A program made the translations under genes and the position numbers. Source: Embleya sp045207785 (GTDB taxonomy: Bacteria > Actinomycetota > Actinomycetes > Streptomycetales > Streptomycetaceae). Taken from it: a DNA stretch of 64,000 bases. This document shows, in pieces, positions 18,239-27,817 of the stretch. Below the pieces are notes generated by a model. That model saw nothing but the letters and a program-made list of their open reading frames with translations. It ran no database searches and was not told the origin of the DNA. Within the stretch, counting starts at the first letter, position 1; each line of letters begins with the position of its first letter. Location: positions 3,038,001 through 3,102,000 of the forward strand of contig NZ_CP108777.1 of NCBI RefSeq assembly GCF_045207785.1, read 5' to 3'.

Positions 18239-21200
18239 CACCGACCTGATCGTCCCGATCCGCCTGCACACCCTCGTCGCCAACAAGCGTGTCCCGGACG
18301 AGTCGTTCGACCGCTGGTACCCGGATCTGGGGGCCATGCTGAACGACGCCGGCAACCCCGAACCGCCGAACCCCACCCAGCAGCGGGAGAAGATGTTCGG
18401 CGTCCACGTCCAGTGGGAGCTGCCCGAGGTCCTCACCCGCGGCCACTACGATGCCGCCGGCGGCGAGACGACCTTCCCCCTGGTACCCAACCGCTGGCTG
18501 GTCGTGCGCTACTCCGACACCCGCCAGGGCACGCGGCAGGCGGCGGGCTGGGTCGTGCACAGCGACTACCTCCAGCTCAGCGACTACGACCCGTCACTCG
18601 GCCCCGGAACCAGCAGGTACCTCACCGACCGCAGCCCGGGCGGTTCGAGCGTGGACCTGCACCTGGACCTGATCGGGCGCCACCACACCCTGAGCTCCAC
18701 CGCGCCGTGGATCGAACCCGAGCGCCGCGAACCGTTCCTCACCGCGATCGGCCCCGGTCTGCCCGCCTTCGCCGCGTTCGCCTCCTACCACAAGAACGTG
18801 TTCTGCTTCCACGACACGTTGCAGGACCTCGTCGAGCCCGGCTTCAACCACCCCGCCGATAACGAGCTGAGCTACCTGGTCGTCGGCTGGTACTCCGAGG
18901 TGGGCGCGGACTTCCTGACCCGCGCCCGCGACATCCCCGGCCTGCTGCCGCCGGGCTCCGACACGATGGACGACCTGCTGCACGCGCTGGAGTGGAAGAC
19001 ACCCGGCGACACCTCCGCGTTGCGCCACTCGCGGTACCTCGGCAGCTCCCTGGGCATCGCATGGCGCTCCGACGGCAACCCCCCCGAGTCCACCCAGCCC
19101 GTCGGCCCCGCCGCCCTCAAGCTCGCCGTCGGCCACAGCACCGCCGACGCCGCGTCCGAGCTGATCCGCCGCCAGACCCGCTCCAACCTCACCGGCGACC
19201 TGGTCAAAGCCCTGTTCAACGGCACGATCGAAACGTACGGCCTCCCCGACGGCGCCGTCGAACTCGACGAGGCCACCCGCCGCGCCTGGTACGCCGGCAG
19301 CGACGGCGGCCACCTGTGGGAGATCGTCGCCGGCCCCTCCCAGGACCCGGAACCGGTGCCGCCCACCCCGGCCTGGTTGGACGCCCTCAACCGCGCCCAA
19401 GCCGAGTACGACGACCTCACCGAGCGCCTCGCCCGCACCCGGCCCCGGCTGTGGGACCTGTGGTGGATGCGCAACCTGCCCGAGGACGCCCACGGCAAAC
19501 GCCCGGAGGGATTCGACGCCGAAGCCGACCGGCAGCTCGACCCCGCGAACGAGGGCACCCCGGCCGCCGAGGTCAAGGGCTGCCTCGACCGCCTCGCCGA
19601 ACTGACGCGAGGCGAAGACGGCCTGCCCCACGGCGACGACCCCGAAGACCTGCAGGCCGCCATCCACCGGTACGCGGACGACCACGACCTCCCCGCCGGG
19701 CTCGAACTCAAACGCACCGCCCGCGACCCCTACTACAGCCCCGCCGACCCGGTCGTGGTCATCACAGGCGCCGGCGGCGATCAGGCACTCGGGCGCGACC
19801 TCGACGACCCGCTGCCCTGCCGCCTCCCCTCCGCACTGCTCACCTCCATCCTGATCGACGACACCCCCACCACCCCCGACCCCGGCACGGCGCCCACACC
19901 CAACCTCACCGACCTGCCCGCGGTCTGCGCCACGCTCGTCGGCGAGTTCGCGCTGCTCGACACCGCGGCGAACACCCCCGCCGCCGGCGGCGCCAACGCC
20001 CTGGAAACCGCCCTCGCCAACCCGGACACCCACATCCGAGGCGCACTGCCCGAGTACACCGGGATGTGGCAGCAACCCTGGACCCCGATGTACCTGCAGT
20101 GGGAGATCCGCTACTGCCCCACCCCCTTCCGCAGCGACGACACCGACCACTGGACCTTCGACGGCACGACCAACACCTACCGGTGGAAGGGCACCGGAGC
20201 CCAGTCCCACGACGGCAACGAGCGCCGGTGGCCCGCCTTCCACGGCCGCTCCTACCTCACCCCCACCACCGCCTACGTGCTGCGCGAGCAGGTACGCCGC
20301 TACCTGGACACCTTCACCGGCCACCAGAGCGAGGGCCTGGCGCACCTGCTGGAGGACTACGCCGAGCTGGACGTGCTGTCGCAGACCCTCGACGGCTTCA
20401 ACGACTGGCTCCTCGAACTGGACGGCTCCGCCCGGCTCATCCCCACAGGCGCCGACCCCGAACTGCTCGGCGACCCCCAGCGAGTGCCCGACCCGGGCCG
20501 CCCGGACGCCGCCCCCGGCCCCGGCCGCTTCCAGCCGGTACGCGCCGGCCAGTTCTTCTTCGACAAGCTGCGGATCACCGACCGCTTCGGCCGCACCAGC
20601 CAGTTCATGTCCAACCCCGACGAACCCGGCTCCCTGCGGCACTGGCCGGCCCCCAGCGTCCGCCCCGACCCGACCAAGCCCCTCTACCCCGACCCGCTCG
20701 ACACCCACCGCTTCATCCAGCTCCCACCACGGCTCCTGCAACCCGCCAGAGTCCGCCTGGAGCCCGTCCGCGCCGCCGACAACACCCGCTACACCGGCGC
20801 GCCACCCGCCACCGATCCCGCGGCAACCCCGGTCGTCGGCTGGCTGATGCTCAACCACCTCGACCGGACCCTGCTGGTCTACGCCCCCGACGGCTCCCCG
20901 CTCGGCGAACTGCGCGTGGTCGCCGCCGACACGACCCTCGCCTGGAACGTACTGCCACACGCGCCCCACCCCGGGCCCGACGACCCGGGCTTCACCCGCG
21001 CCTATCCGCAGCTGTCCAAGATGCTCACCGCGCTCCTCCCACCCGACGGCCACGGGCCACGCGCGTTCGAAGCCCTCCTGACAGCCATCGACCAGAGCCT
21101 GCAGTCCGTCACCGACCCCGGCGCCGAAGCCGACCGCAGCCCCGCCCGCCTCATCGGCCGACCCCTCGCCCTGATCCGCGCCGAACTCGCCATCCAGCTC

Positions 21201-22232
21201 CAGGGCCCGCCACCGGCCAGCCCCGCCTGGGACCGGATCCTCAGCCCACCACCCGCGGACTACCCCGGCCATGAATGGCCGGTCAAACTCGGCGCCCCCG
21301 AACGACTCACCGACGGCCTGATCGGCTACTACGCCAGCGCCGACGGACCCGGCGGCGACACCGACTACGACACCCTCAACATCGTCGAGGCGGACCTCGC
21401 CACCGACCCCTACCTACGCCCCATCACCAACGGCGCGGACCTCGCCCTGCCCGCCAAACCCGGCGACCAGGCGGTCGTCCACCGCCTCACCCTGCTCGCC
21501 GACCCGCACACCGCCGTGCACGCCACCACCGACATCCTCCCCGTGACCGCACTCGCCCTGGACGCCGACCTCGTCCAGCAGGCACTGGACCGCATCGAAG
21601 TCTCCTTCCGGCTCGACCCCCTGCTCGCCCCCACCCGGGCCGGCGACCAGACCGCCACCGCCTCCCCCCTGCTCGGCGAAGCCCCCGGGCACCCACTCGC
21701 CCGCCTCCTCGACGGCAACCTGGGCACCCACTACCTCAGCCACGCCCCCGCCACGGCCGGCGACTGGATCGCCCTGGACCTCGGCGACGAACGCGCGATC
21801 AGCCGCGTGGACCTCTACCCCACGGACACCATCGGCGCGCATCGGCTGCCCGCCTGCGATCTGGAATCCTCCACCGACGGCGAACAGTGGACGCCGCTCG
21901 GCAGCCACCCGGCCGGCCAGGACATCCACGCCACCCCGGCAGAGCCGGTGACCGCCCGGCACATCAGGGTCCGCTTCACCGACAACTCCACGGCCCAGGT
22001 GGCGATCCGCTCCTTCACCGCGACCACCGACGCCGGCGACAACGGACTCGTCATGCCCCGCCCCGCCGCCTGGTTCGGCGACTGGACCTGGGCCGAACCC
22101 AACGACCACAGCGGCCCCGTCCCCAGCTGGGCGCGCCTGCCGATCCTGCCCGCCGACACCTCCGCCTCCTTCGACGACCCCACCCCCACCGCCCGAGCGG
22201 GCTACCTCCAACTGCGCCCCCGCCGACCCTGA
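18231..22232 (+). CDS. Giant protein with C-terminal F5/8 type C (discoidin) domain
   Basis: 1333 residues. The TTG at 18231 overlaps the previous stop by eight bases, with GGAGG upstream. Most of the protein is unfamiliar: N-terminal LIVPIRLHTLVANKRVPDES, then long Asp/Pro/Trp-rich mixed segments containing WQQPWTPMYLQWEIRYCP. Residues about 1143-1266 form an F5/8 type C module (RLLDGNLGTHYLS, WIALDLGDERAISRVDLYP, ARHIRVRFTDNS, VAIRSF). Such modules usually bind carbohydrate or other ligands outside the cell. No signal peptide is visible, so export would need a non-Sec route or a particle. The next gene carries the same module, which links the two products functionally. Confidence 0.7.
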   Translation: MSDTDLIVPIRLHTLVANKRVPDESFDRWYPDLGAMLNDAGNPEPPNPTQQREKMFGVHVQWELPEVLTRGHYDAAGGETTFPLVPNRWLVVRYSDTRQGTRQAAGWVVHSDYLQLSDYDPSLGPGTSRYLTDRSPGGSSVDLHLDLIGRHHTLSSTAPWIEPERREPFLTAIGPGLPAFAAFASYHKNVFCFHDTLQDLVEPGFNHPADNELSYLVVGWYSEVGADFLTRARDIPGLLPPGSDTMDDLLHALEWKTPGDTSALRHSRYLGSSLGIAWRSDGNPPESTQPVGPAALKLAVGHSTADAASELIRRQTRSNLTGDLVKALFNGTIETYGLPDGAVELDEATRRAWYAGSDGGHLWEIVAGPSQDPEPVPPTPAWLDALNRAQAEYDDLTERLARTRPRLWDLWWMRNLPEDAHGKRPEGFDAEADRQLDPANEGTPAAEVKGCLDRLAELTRGEDGLPHGDDPEDLQAAIHRYADDHDLPAGLELKRTARDPYYSPADPVVVITGAGGDQALGRDLDDPLPCRLPSALLTSILIDDTPTTPDPGTAPTPNLTDLPAVCATLVGEFALLDTAANTPAAGGANALETALANPDTHIRGALPEYTGMWQQPWTPMYLQWEIRYCPTPFRSDDTDHWTFDGTTNTYRWKGTGAQSHDGNERRWPAFHGRSYLTPTTAYVLREQVRRYLDTFTGHQSEGLAHLLEDYAELDVLSQTLDGFNDWLLELDGSARLIPTGADPELLGDPQRVPDPGRPDAAPGPGRFQPVRAGQFFFDKLRITDRFGRTSQFMSNPDEPGSLRHWPAPSVRPDPTKPLYPDPLDTHRFIQLPPRLLQPARVRLEPVRAADNTRYTGAPPATDPAATPVVGWLMLNHLDRTLLVYAPDGSPLGELRVVAADTTLAWNVLPHAPHPGPDDPGFTRAYPQLSKMLTALLPPDGHGPRAFEALLTAIDQSLQSVTDPGAEADRSPARLIGRPLALIRAELAIQLQGPPPASPAWDRILSPPPADYPGHEWPVKLGAPERLTDGLIGYYASADGPGGDTDYDTLNIVEADLATDPYLRPITNGADLALPAKPGDQAVVHRLTLLADPHTAVHATTDILPVTALALDADLVQQALDRIEVSFRLDPLLAPTRAGDQTATASPLLGEAPGHPLARLLDGNLGTHYLSHAPATAGDWIALDLGDERAISRVDLYPTDTIGAHRLPACDLESSTDGEQWTPLGSHPAGQDIHATPAEPVTARHIRVRFTDNSTAQVAIRSFTATTDAGDNGLVMPRPAAWFGDWTWAEPNDHSGPVPSWARLPILPADTSASFDDPTPTARAGYLQLRPRRP

Positions 22233-22250
22233 CCCGGAGGAGACCTCCCC

Positions 22251-24302
22251 ATGGCCGTCCACGCCCAAAACGGTGACACACTGCTCTCCTACGCGCTGGA
22301 ACCCGACTTCCTGACCGTGAGCACCCCCTCCAAGGACAGCCCCGGGGAACTGCACATCACCGTGGAAGTCAAGGACGCCTCGGTGTTCTGCCAGAGCATC
22401 ACGATCCGCCTCCCCATCGGCGAGGAGACGGAAGATCTGACGGCGGACAAGGCGGTCACGTTCAGCAGTGAGGAGACCGGAGGCGGGCCCGGCGGCTGGG
22501 AGGGACGGCTCAGGTTGGAGGACGGCGACAGCGTCCTCGCGATCACCTTCACACCGTTCCTGGTCTCCCGGCTCGACAGCGGCTGGAAGCTCACCATGCG
22601 CATCGCCGGATTCAAGGTGAACCAACGGGAGGGCTCCGCGGTCATCGGAGCCACCGAGCGGACCTCACCGACGAACGGTCAATTCGAGGACCGAAGCCCC
22701 GTCCCCCCGCTCCGGATGGACAAGTTCCCCGACGGCTTCTTCATGCGGAACCTGATGCCCGACCGGATCATGGTCGAAAACGGCGAACGAGTCCAACTGG
22801 ACTGGGACACATCACGAGGCCCGAACACGACCTACCGAATGTACTGGGACCGGGAATCCGAACCCGTCAGCAACACCATCAAGTGGCTCTCCCCGCCCCT
22901 CGAACGCTCCACCGGCTTCATGCTCCAAGCAACCGTCGCCATCGGCAACAACAGGACACTCACGCACACCCTCACCACCGCCGTCATGGTCGCCAACCAA
23001 GACCTCACCACACGCGACGTCACCGTCCACCGCACACTCGACATCGGAAACGGCCCCGGCACCGCAACCACCAACCTCGGATTCACCACCGTGCCGGCAG
23101 GAGCCCTGCCCCCCGTCCGCTACTTGCCCTCCAACATGACCGACGGCGACCGCAACACCTACTACTGGAGCAACCTCCACCCCAAGACCGGCGACTGGGT
23201 CCAGATCGACCTCGGCAGCCAACGCGACATCACCGACATCGACCTCTGCCTCGGCATCGACACGGGGCAATACACCCTGCCAACCTGCACTCTCGAATCA
23301 TCGGCGGACAGCACAACCTGGACCCACTACGACACCATCCCGGCGGGGCGGCCGGAGTACTGCGGCACCACGGCCCGGACCGCCCGCTACCTGCGTCTGA
23401 CGATGACGAACCCGCAGGCGTACCGCATCGCCATCCGCTCCTTCGACATCACCACCACCCCCCGCGGCGCCACCATCACCCCCGACAGCGCCACCTTCCA
23501 CACGGGCACGGTAGAGATCGTCGGAGACCTCGTCGTCACCGGAAAGGTCACCTGCATGGACGGGGTCACCATTCCCTCCCAGAAGGAACTCGTGGTGGAC
23601 ACGATCCGGATCCCCGACCCCCAGGGTGCTCGCAAGCACGTGGTGTTCAACGCCCCCGTCTGGATTGAAGACGGGGCCCTCCCCGCCGGAACCCCCGCCC
23701 ATCTCACCGTCAAGGGCTCGGCGGAAGTGGCCAATGCCCTCAAAGCCAATGACGGGATCACCATTCCCTCCCAGAAGCCGCTCGTGGTGGACACGATCCG
23801 GATCCCCGACCCCCAGGGTGCTCGCAAGCACGTGGTGTTCAACGCCCCCGTCTGGATTGAAGACGGGGCCCTCCCCGCCGGAACCCCCGCCCATCTCACC
23901 GTCAAGGGCTCGGCGGAAGTGAGCGGGCTCGCAGTCAAGGGGCCCCTGAGCGCGGAAGGGCCAACACGAATCCTTGGCACCCCGGTGCGAATCGCCTCCT
24001 GGGACCTCCGCGGCACGGCCAAGCAGGAAAGATTCCGGTACCAGACATCCGGATTCGTCATCGGTGCCGGCTATGCGAAAGGTGGTCGGGAACGCGTCCG
24101 CATCACCATTCTCATCGGAGGCCAACACTTCACGGATGATGTGCAGGGAAACGAACTCACCAGCAATAACACCGTGATGGTAGCGGTCGCCGCGGCGACA
24201 GAATTCACGATCAAGGCCGAATGGATGTACGGAAGTACCGGCGCCGGCTGGGCCACAGCCAACTTCTACTGGGTGCCCATCGGTTCCGGAGCCCGAATGT
24301 GA
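22251..24302 (+). CDS. Tail-like protein with F5/8 type C domain and a duplicated beta segment
   Basis: 683 residues, ATG at 22251 with GGAGG at 22236-22240. Residues 1-260 are a beta-rich N-terminal part (YALEPDFLTVSTPSKDSPGE). Residues about 280-402 are an F5/8 type C domain (NMTDGDRNTYYWSNLHP, WVQIDLGSQRDITDIDLCL, ARYLRLTMTNPQAYRIAIRS). Then come two nearly identical 64-residue units (TIPSQK.LVVDTIRIPDPQG, KHVVFNAPVWIEDGALPAGT) and a C-terminal beta domain ending FYWVPIGSGARM. The order (adaptor, ligand-binding module, repeated shaft, tip-like domain) recalls fibre or tail proteins, but no named fibre domain is recognised. Last gene of the cassette. Confidence 0.65.
   Translation: MAVHAQNGDTLLSYALEPDFLTVSTPSKDSPGELHITVEVKDASVFCQSITIRLPIGEETEDLTADKAVTFSSEETGGGPGGWEGRLRLEDGDSVLAITFTPFLVSRLDSGWKLTMRIAGFKVNQREGSAVIGATERTSPTNGQFEDRSPVPPLRMDKFPDGFFMRNLMPDRIMVENGERVQLDWDTSRGPNTTYRMYWDRESEPVSNTIKWLSPPLERSTGFMLQATVAIGNNRTLTHTLTTAVMVANQDLTTRDVTVHRTLDIGNGPGTATTNLGFTTVPAGALPPVRYLPSNMTDGDRNTYYWSNLHPKTGDWVQIDLGSQRDITDIDLCLGIDTGQYTLPTCTLESSADSTTWTHYDTIPAGRPEYCGTTARTARYLRLTMTNPQAYRIAIRSFDITTTPRGATITPDSATFHTGTVEIVGDLVVTGKVTCMDGVTIPSQKELVVDTIRIPDPQGARKHVVFNAPVWIEDGALPAGTPAHLTVKGSAEVANALKANDGITIPSQKPLVVDTIRIPDPQGARKHVVFNAPVWIEDGALPAGTPAHLTVKGSAEVSGLAVKGPLSAEGPTRILGTPVRIASWDLRGTAKQERFRYQTSGFVIGAGYAKGGRERVRITILIGGQHFTDDVQGNELTSNNTVMVAVAAATEFTIKAEWMYGSTGAGWATANFYWVPIGSGARM
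23571..23729 (+). repeat. 159-bp direct repeat, unit 1
   Basis: Nearly identical to 23763-23921 at a period of 192 bases (64 codons), in frame within the last cassette gene. The only difference I see is codon GAA at 23586-23588 versus CCG in unit 2 (Glu to Pro). Confidence 0.9.
23763..23921 (+). repeat. 159-bp direct repeat, unit 2
   Basis: Second unit of the in-frame duplication starting at 23571. Synonymous positions are also conserved, so the duplication is recent or kept uniform by conversion. Copy number may vary between strains. Confidence 0.9.
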
Positions 24303-24617
24303 TCATCCGACAGGGCTCATCGTTCCGCATCACCATTAGGAGCGGTAAGCACAGCGCAGCGACGCTGCCTTCAGCGGGAAAGAAGAACGGCACCACGACA
24401 CAGTCGTCCCTCGCGGCCGAAGCGCCGTGAACCGCACGGAGGAGTCGCGCGCCCTCTTCTCACGGCCGGCCGTCGTCCCTCGTTGGGCGAATCCACTCCC
24501 GGTTCCACGTCGGGCGCGGCATGCTGTGCCGAGGTGCAGGCCGACGTCCTGCGCCCGGGGCGCGAGCGCCGGTCGGCCTCCGCGCTGTGGGGCTCATGCT
24601 GCGAGGGAGAGACGATC
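24303..24617. other. Intergenic stretch after the cassette
   Basis: About 315 bases. No convincing gene and no strong terminator hairpin noticed downstream of the cassette. The promoter of the gene at 24618 should lie here. Confidence 0.3.
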
Positions 24618-25949
24618 TTGGGTGAGTTCCGTCCGGTGGCCAACGGACTTCGTACCGATCATCCCGTTCCGGGCCTGCCGTTCATCAACGATGAACGGCT
24701 GCCGCTCGACAATCCGGATGCGATCGAACGCACCGGCCGGGGCCAGGGCGAGGGTCTGTGGGGCCGCACCGACCGGTTACGCGAGGGCGGCTGGGTGGCG
24801 TTCACCACCGAGCCGAAGAACCGCGCGTACGCGTGGGCCGTCCATTTTCACCCCGATCACGGCCGCACGGTCGTGCTGGTCACCGACGGCAGCTGGAGCG
24901 GGCTCCACCACGACTGGGTGTATGGGCGCATCGGCTTCCTCTACCGGCACGGCGGCTACTGGTGGGACGGCACCACGTGGCACCGGCCCGGCATGGTTCT
25001 CGACGGCGCCTACGAACGCTACGACGCCCGCCCCGTCCGGGACGCGCTCACCGTCACGGCCGCCGACCTCCTGTTCCACCGCGCCGACCCGGGCAACGCG
25101 ACCGTGGCCACCATCGCCGGGTTCACCGCGCCCAAGACGACCCTGCCCGACTGGCGTGATCATCTGGCGCTGTGGGCGCAGCGCCGCCGGCGCGTGCCGG
25201 ACGCACGGCCGTTGGACCGGTGCGTCGTCGACCTGAAAGCCCCCGAACTCGAGCCGGGCCTCCTGGTGGACCGCGCCGGGCTGGCGAAGATCGCGAACAT
25301 CGCCGAGGACGATCTCCCGGACCCCGAGTACGAGCAACACAAGATGCCCGAACCACAGGCCCGCGGCGCCAACGGACCCCTGTGGTCGCAGCCCGTGGCC
25401 CGGGACTGGGCCGAGGAGCATCGCCGTACCCACGGGCCCGGCGTCCTCCTGTCCGCCACCACCTCTTTCGGCACCCCGCAACCCCGGGGGCTCGTCGCCG
25501 ACCACAATCGCCTCACCAAGATCATCCACGCCGACGGGGAGCAGACCGAGGAGGCAGCCAAGACCCTCGCCTGGTGGCCCGCGGCCTCCCTCACCGTGGG
25601 AACCGAAAGCCTCGTCCCCATGGGGGCGCTGCGCACGACCCTGATCGAGGCCGTGCTCTCCCACCTGGCCGAAGACGTCGAGGAGGAGAGGAGCGGGATC
25701 GGGCTCGGCACCCTCCGCCACGACGTGGTCGAGGTCTTCGACTGGTACGTCCAGCGAAAGCCGGACCACACCGCAGGACTCTTGAGCGAGATCTGCCTGG
25801 ACGCCCGCATGCGCCTGGACCTGGACCCAAAGATCGTGGGTCGATTCATCCGCCGATCCCTCCACCTCGACAGCGCGCTCGGTAAGGAAACCATCGACGC
25901 GCTCCTCGAAATGGCCCTCCCGCCGTCCGCGAAATCCTCCGCGAGCTAG
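24618..25949 (+). CDS. Hypothetical protein with AlpA/excisionase-like DNA-binding stretch
   Basis: 443 residues. I chose the TTG at 24618 (LGEFRPVANGLRTDHPVPGL) because GGGAGAG lies about eight bases upstream; the open frame before it reads as noise. The N-terminal half has Trp/Tyr-rich motifs (GRIGFLYRHGGYWWDGTTWH). The middle (LVDRAGLAKIANIAEDDLP, then MPEPQ and GPLWSQPVARDWAEEHRR) follows the pattern of winged-helix domains of AlpA-like regulators in actinobacterial mobile elements. The C-terminal part is helical. It may be a DNA-binding protein of an integrated element. I do not recognise a named family for the whole protein. Confidence 0.6.
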   Translation: MGEFRPVANGLRTDHPVPGLPFINDERLPLDNPDAIERTGRGQGEGLWGRTDRLREGGWVAFTTEPKNRAYAWAVHFHPDHGRTVVLVTDGSWSGLHHDWVYGRIGFLYRHGGYWWDGTTWHRPGMVLDGAYERYDARPVRDALTVTAADLLFHRADPGNATVATIAGFTAPKTTLPDWRDHLALWAQRRRRVPDARPLDRCVVDLKAPELEPGLLVDRAGLAKIANIAEDDLPDPEYEQHKMPEPQARGANGPLWSQPVARDWAEEHRRTHGPGVLLSATTSFGTPQPRGLVADHNRLTKIIHADGEQTEEAAKTLAWWPAASLTVGTESLVPMGALRTTLIEAVLSHLAEDVEEERSGIGLGTLRHDVVEVFDWYVQRKPDHTAGLLSEICLDARMRLDLDPKIVGRFIRRSLHLDSALGKETIDALLEMALPPSAKSSAS

Positions 25950-26070
25950 CCAGGAGATCCCAGCCGGCTACGCCTGCCAGGCCCCGGCCCGGCGAGTGGT
26001 CCGATGCGGAACCGGCGGCCTCCAGGCATGTTGTCCGCGCGCGGGGCACAGCAACACGACACCCCGCTAC

Positions 26071-26340
26071 GCCCACCGCATCCCGAGCCCGGTCTAAGCC
26101 TCCAGCCGCTCCACTGACCATGTCGCCCGCCGCTGCCGCGCGTTCGCCAACGCCACACCCAACTTCACCGCGTGACCCTCGCCGCCCACCACGACCGTCT
26201 CGAGTCCTTGCGCGGCACGGTCAGATGCCCCCTCCAGCTCCCGGAACGCCTCCGCAGCGGTCAAGGCGAGCGCCCACCGATCCACCGGCGCCACGCGCTG
26301 CGCCGGCACCTCCGCCACCTCGACGCCCACCCTCGCCAGC
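26071..26340 (-). pseudogene. Helicase-associated (HA) domain remnant, copy 2
   Basis: The minus strand reads RWALALTAAEAFRELEG, VKLGVALANARQRRATW and SVERLEA, then an in-frame TAG, then TGLGMRWA. This is the same domain as at 9291-9575, here clearly broken by a stop. No helicase core adjoins it. The two fragments are diverged copies of one original type of gene. Confidence 0.5.
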
Positions 26341-26848
26341 GCCTCTCGCTACGCCGGCGTCAGGCTCGCCCCGCTGCGCCGTTGCCCTTCCATACCGCCC
26401 CGGAGATCGCCCGCCGACTCATCGATACCCCGCCCGACGCGAACGTCGATCTGGACGACGCGGCTGCGATCTACAGCCTGGGCCGCCGCGTTCCGCTGGG
26501 CCTGGACCGGCCGCAACCCGGCGACCACCCGAGGAATGGAAGCGGCCGTCGACGCCCCGACATCATGGAGGACATCGCCTCCGGCCGACACCGCGTCCCC
26601 CTGGCCCGGGCACGCCCATGGCCGGCCCCGGAACTCGAAGACCTCGTCGAGAACGCGACGACGCACCTCGCCACGCGACGTCGTCGACCCGTACCCGCGC
26701 GGTAGGCGTGTCGGGGTGCTTTCGCGAGTGCACGGTGTCCGGGGGCCGGGACTGACGACCATGGGTGAGAACTCGACCGCGTCGTCGACCTCGCGACACG
26801 CCCGAAGCGGCCCCACGGCCGGGCAACGGTGACATCGAGGGCCGCTTT
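26341..26848. other. Gene-poor stretch
   Basis: About 500 bases without a supported gene. A plus-strand reading contains short plausible pieces (EIARRLIDTPPDANVDLDDA and ELEDLVENATTHLATRRR) but no start with a ribosome site, so it is probably decayed coding DNA. Confidence 0.3.
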
Positions 26849-27655
26849 CTACGTCACCCGGAGCGGGTGCGGCCGGTGATCGATCTCGAAGTTCTCGAGG
26901 ACCTGCACATGGACGTCCACCAGTTTCCCGATCCGGTGGCACAGGTGCGCCGCGAACTCCTCCCGCCACATCGAGTCGAACGTCTCGTCGGTCTCGCAAT
27001 CCAGGACCCAACAGGTGTCCTGGTCGTCCGCGGTCACGAACACCTCCACCGCGTTCCCTCGCACGCTGGTGCACGTGAACGTGGCCTTGCTCATCGCGGC
27101 CGTGACCTCGTGGGATACCCGGGGCCAGGGCCCCTGGCCGCCGGCGAACGACTCCCACGTCGTCCGCGCGGCCAGTTCGACACTGTCGGGCTCCGGCGGT
27201 CGGGCCTCGCGGTCCGCCCGGTCCCACAGGTCGGCGACCCGCCGGTCGATCTCGTCGAGTTCCGCATCGGCCTCGGACCCGCGCACGCCCTGCTCGGCGA
27301 GCGCGAGGGCGAGCCTCACCACGGTGTTCTTGGTGACCGGTTTCGCCTTGTTGGTCATGGCGTCGCTCAAGGTGGTGTGTCCCAGCCCGGTCGCGTTCTC
27401 GAGAGAGCGCATGGAGGGGTGGTTCGCCCGGCTGTGCAGCCGGTGCAGCAGCTCGTTGAGTTCGCGGGGGGCGCCCGGAGGCAGATCCCGTTTGTGCAGG
27501 GGCTTGCTCATCGACGGCTCCAACAACGGACACGGAGGGGGGGACGGTGGTACCGGGAGGCGCCATCGGGCGCGCACCAGGCGGGCGAGCCGGAGCAGCC
27601 CGGCGAGCACGAGGCCCGCGACGACTTTCTCGACGATGTTCTCGGTGATGTCCAC
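26849..27655 (-). CDS. HTH protein with possible N-terminal membrane helix
   Basis: 268 residues from the GTG at 27655, or 220 from the ATG at 27511 (MSKPLHKRDLPPGAPREL), which has GGAG six bases upstream and is the better-supported start. The longer form adds a hydrophobic helix (VVAGLVLAGLLRLARLV). The region RSLENATGLGHTTLSDAM followed by VTKNTVVRLALAL looks like an actinobacterial HTH module often found at the N-terminus of conflict or regulatory proteins. The C-terminal half is a mixed alpha/beta domain with no motif I recognise. It lies tail-to-head with the DUF4238-type gene on the same strand, 162 bases away. Confidence 0.6.
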   Translation of the reverse strand: MDITENIVEKVVAGLVLAGLLRLARLVRARWRLPVPPSPPPCPLLEPSMSKPLHKRDLPPGAPRELNELLHRLHSRANHPSMRSLENATGLGHTTLSDAMTNKAKPVTKNTVVRLALALAEQGVRGSEADAELDEIDRRVADLWDRADREARPPEPDSVELAARTTWESFAGGQGPWPRVSHEVTAAMSKATFTCTSVRGNAVEVFVTADDQDTCWVLDCETDETFDSMWREEFAAHLCHRIGKLVDVHVQVLENFEIDHRPHPLRVT

Positions 27656-27817
27656 GCGGCCAGGGTTTCAGTGGCCGCTTCCGGCCTGGACGGTTTCGGA
27701 CACCGGGATCGTGGGCGCGTGCGCCGGACGCCGTCACCGGTCCTCGCCTGGTTCCCAGCCGGCGGCCCGATGGACCTCGCCCGCCGTCGCTGGGCACCCG
27801 GAGAGCCCCAGGGCCGT

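Noticed and set aside
18594..21272. 892-codon minus-strand frame opposite the 1333-residue gene
   Set aside because: Same shadow effect; Gly/Val-rich with no motif.
15980..24302. Contractile injection system or phage tail module
   Set aside because: The fibre-like last gene suggested this, but there is no recognisable sheath, tube, baseplate or AAA+ gene in the cassette.
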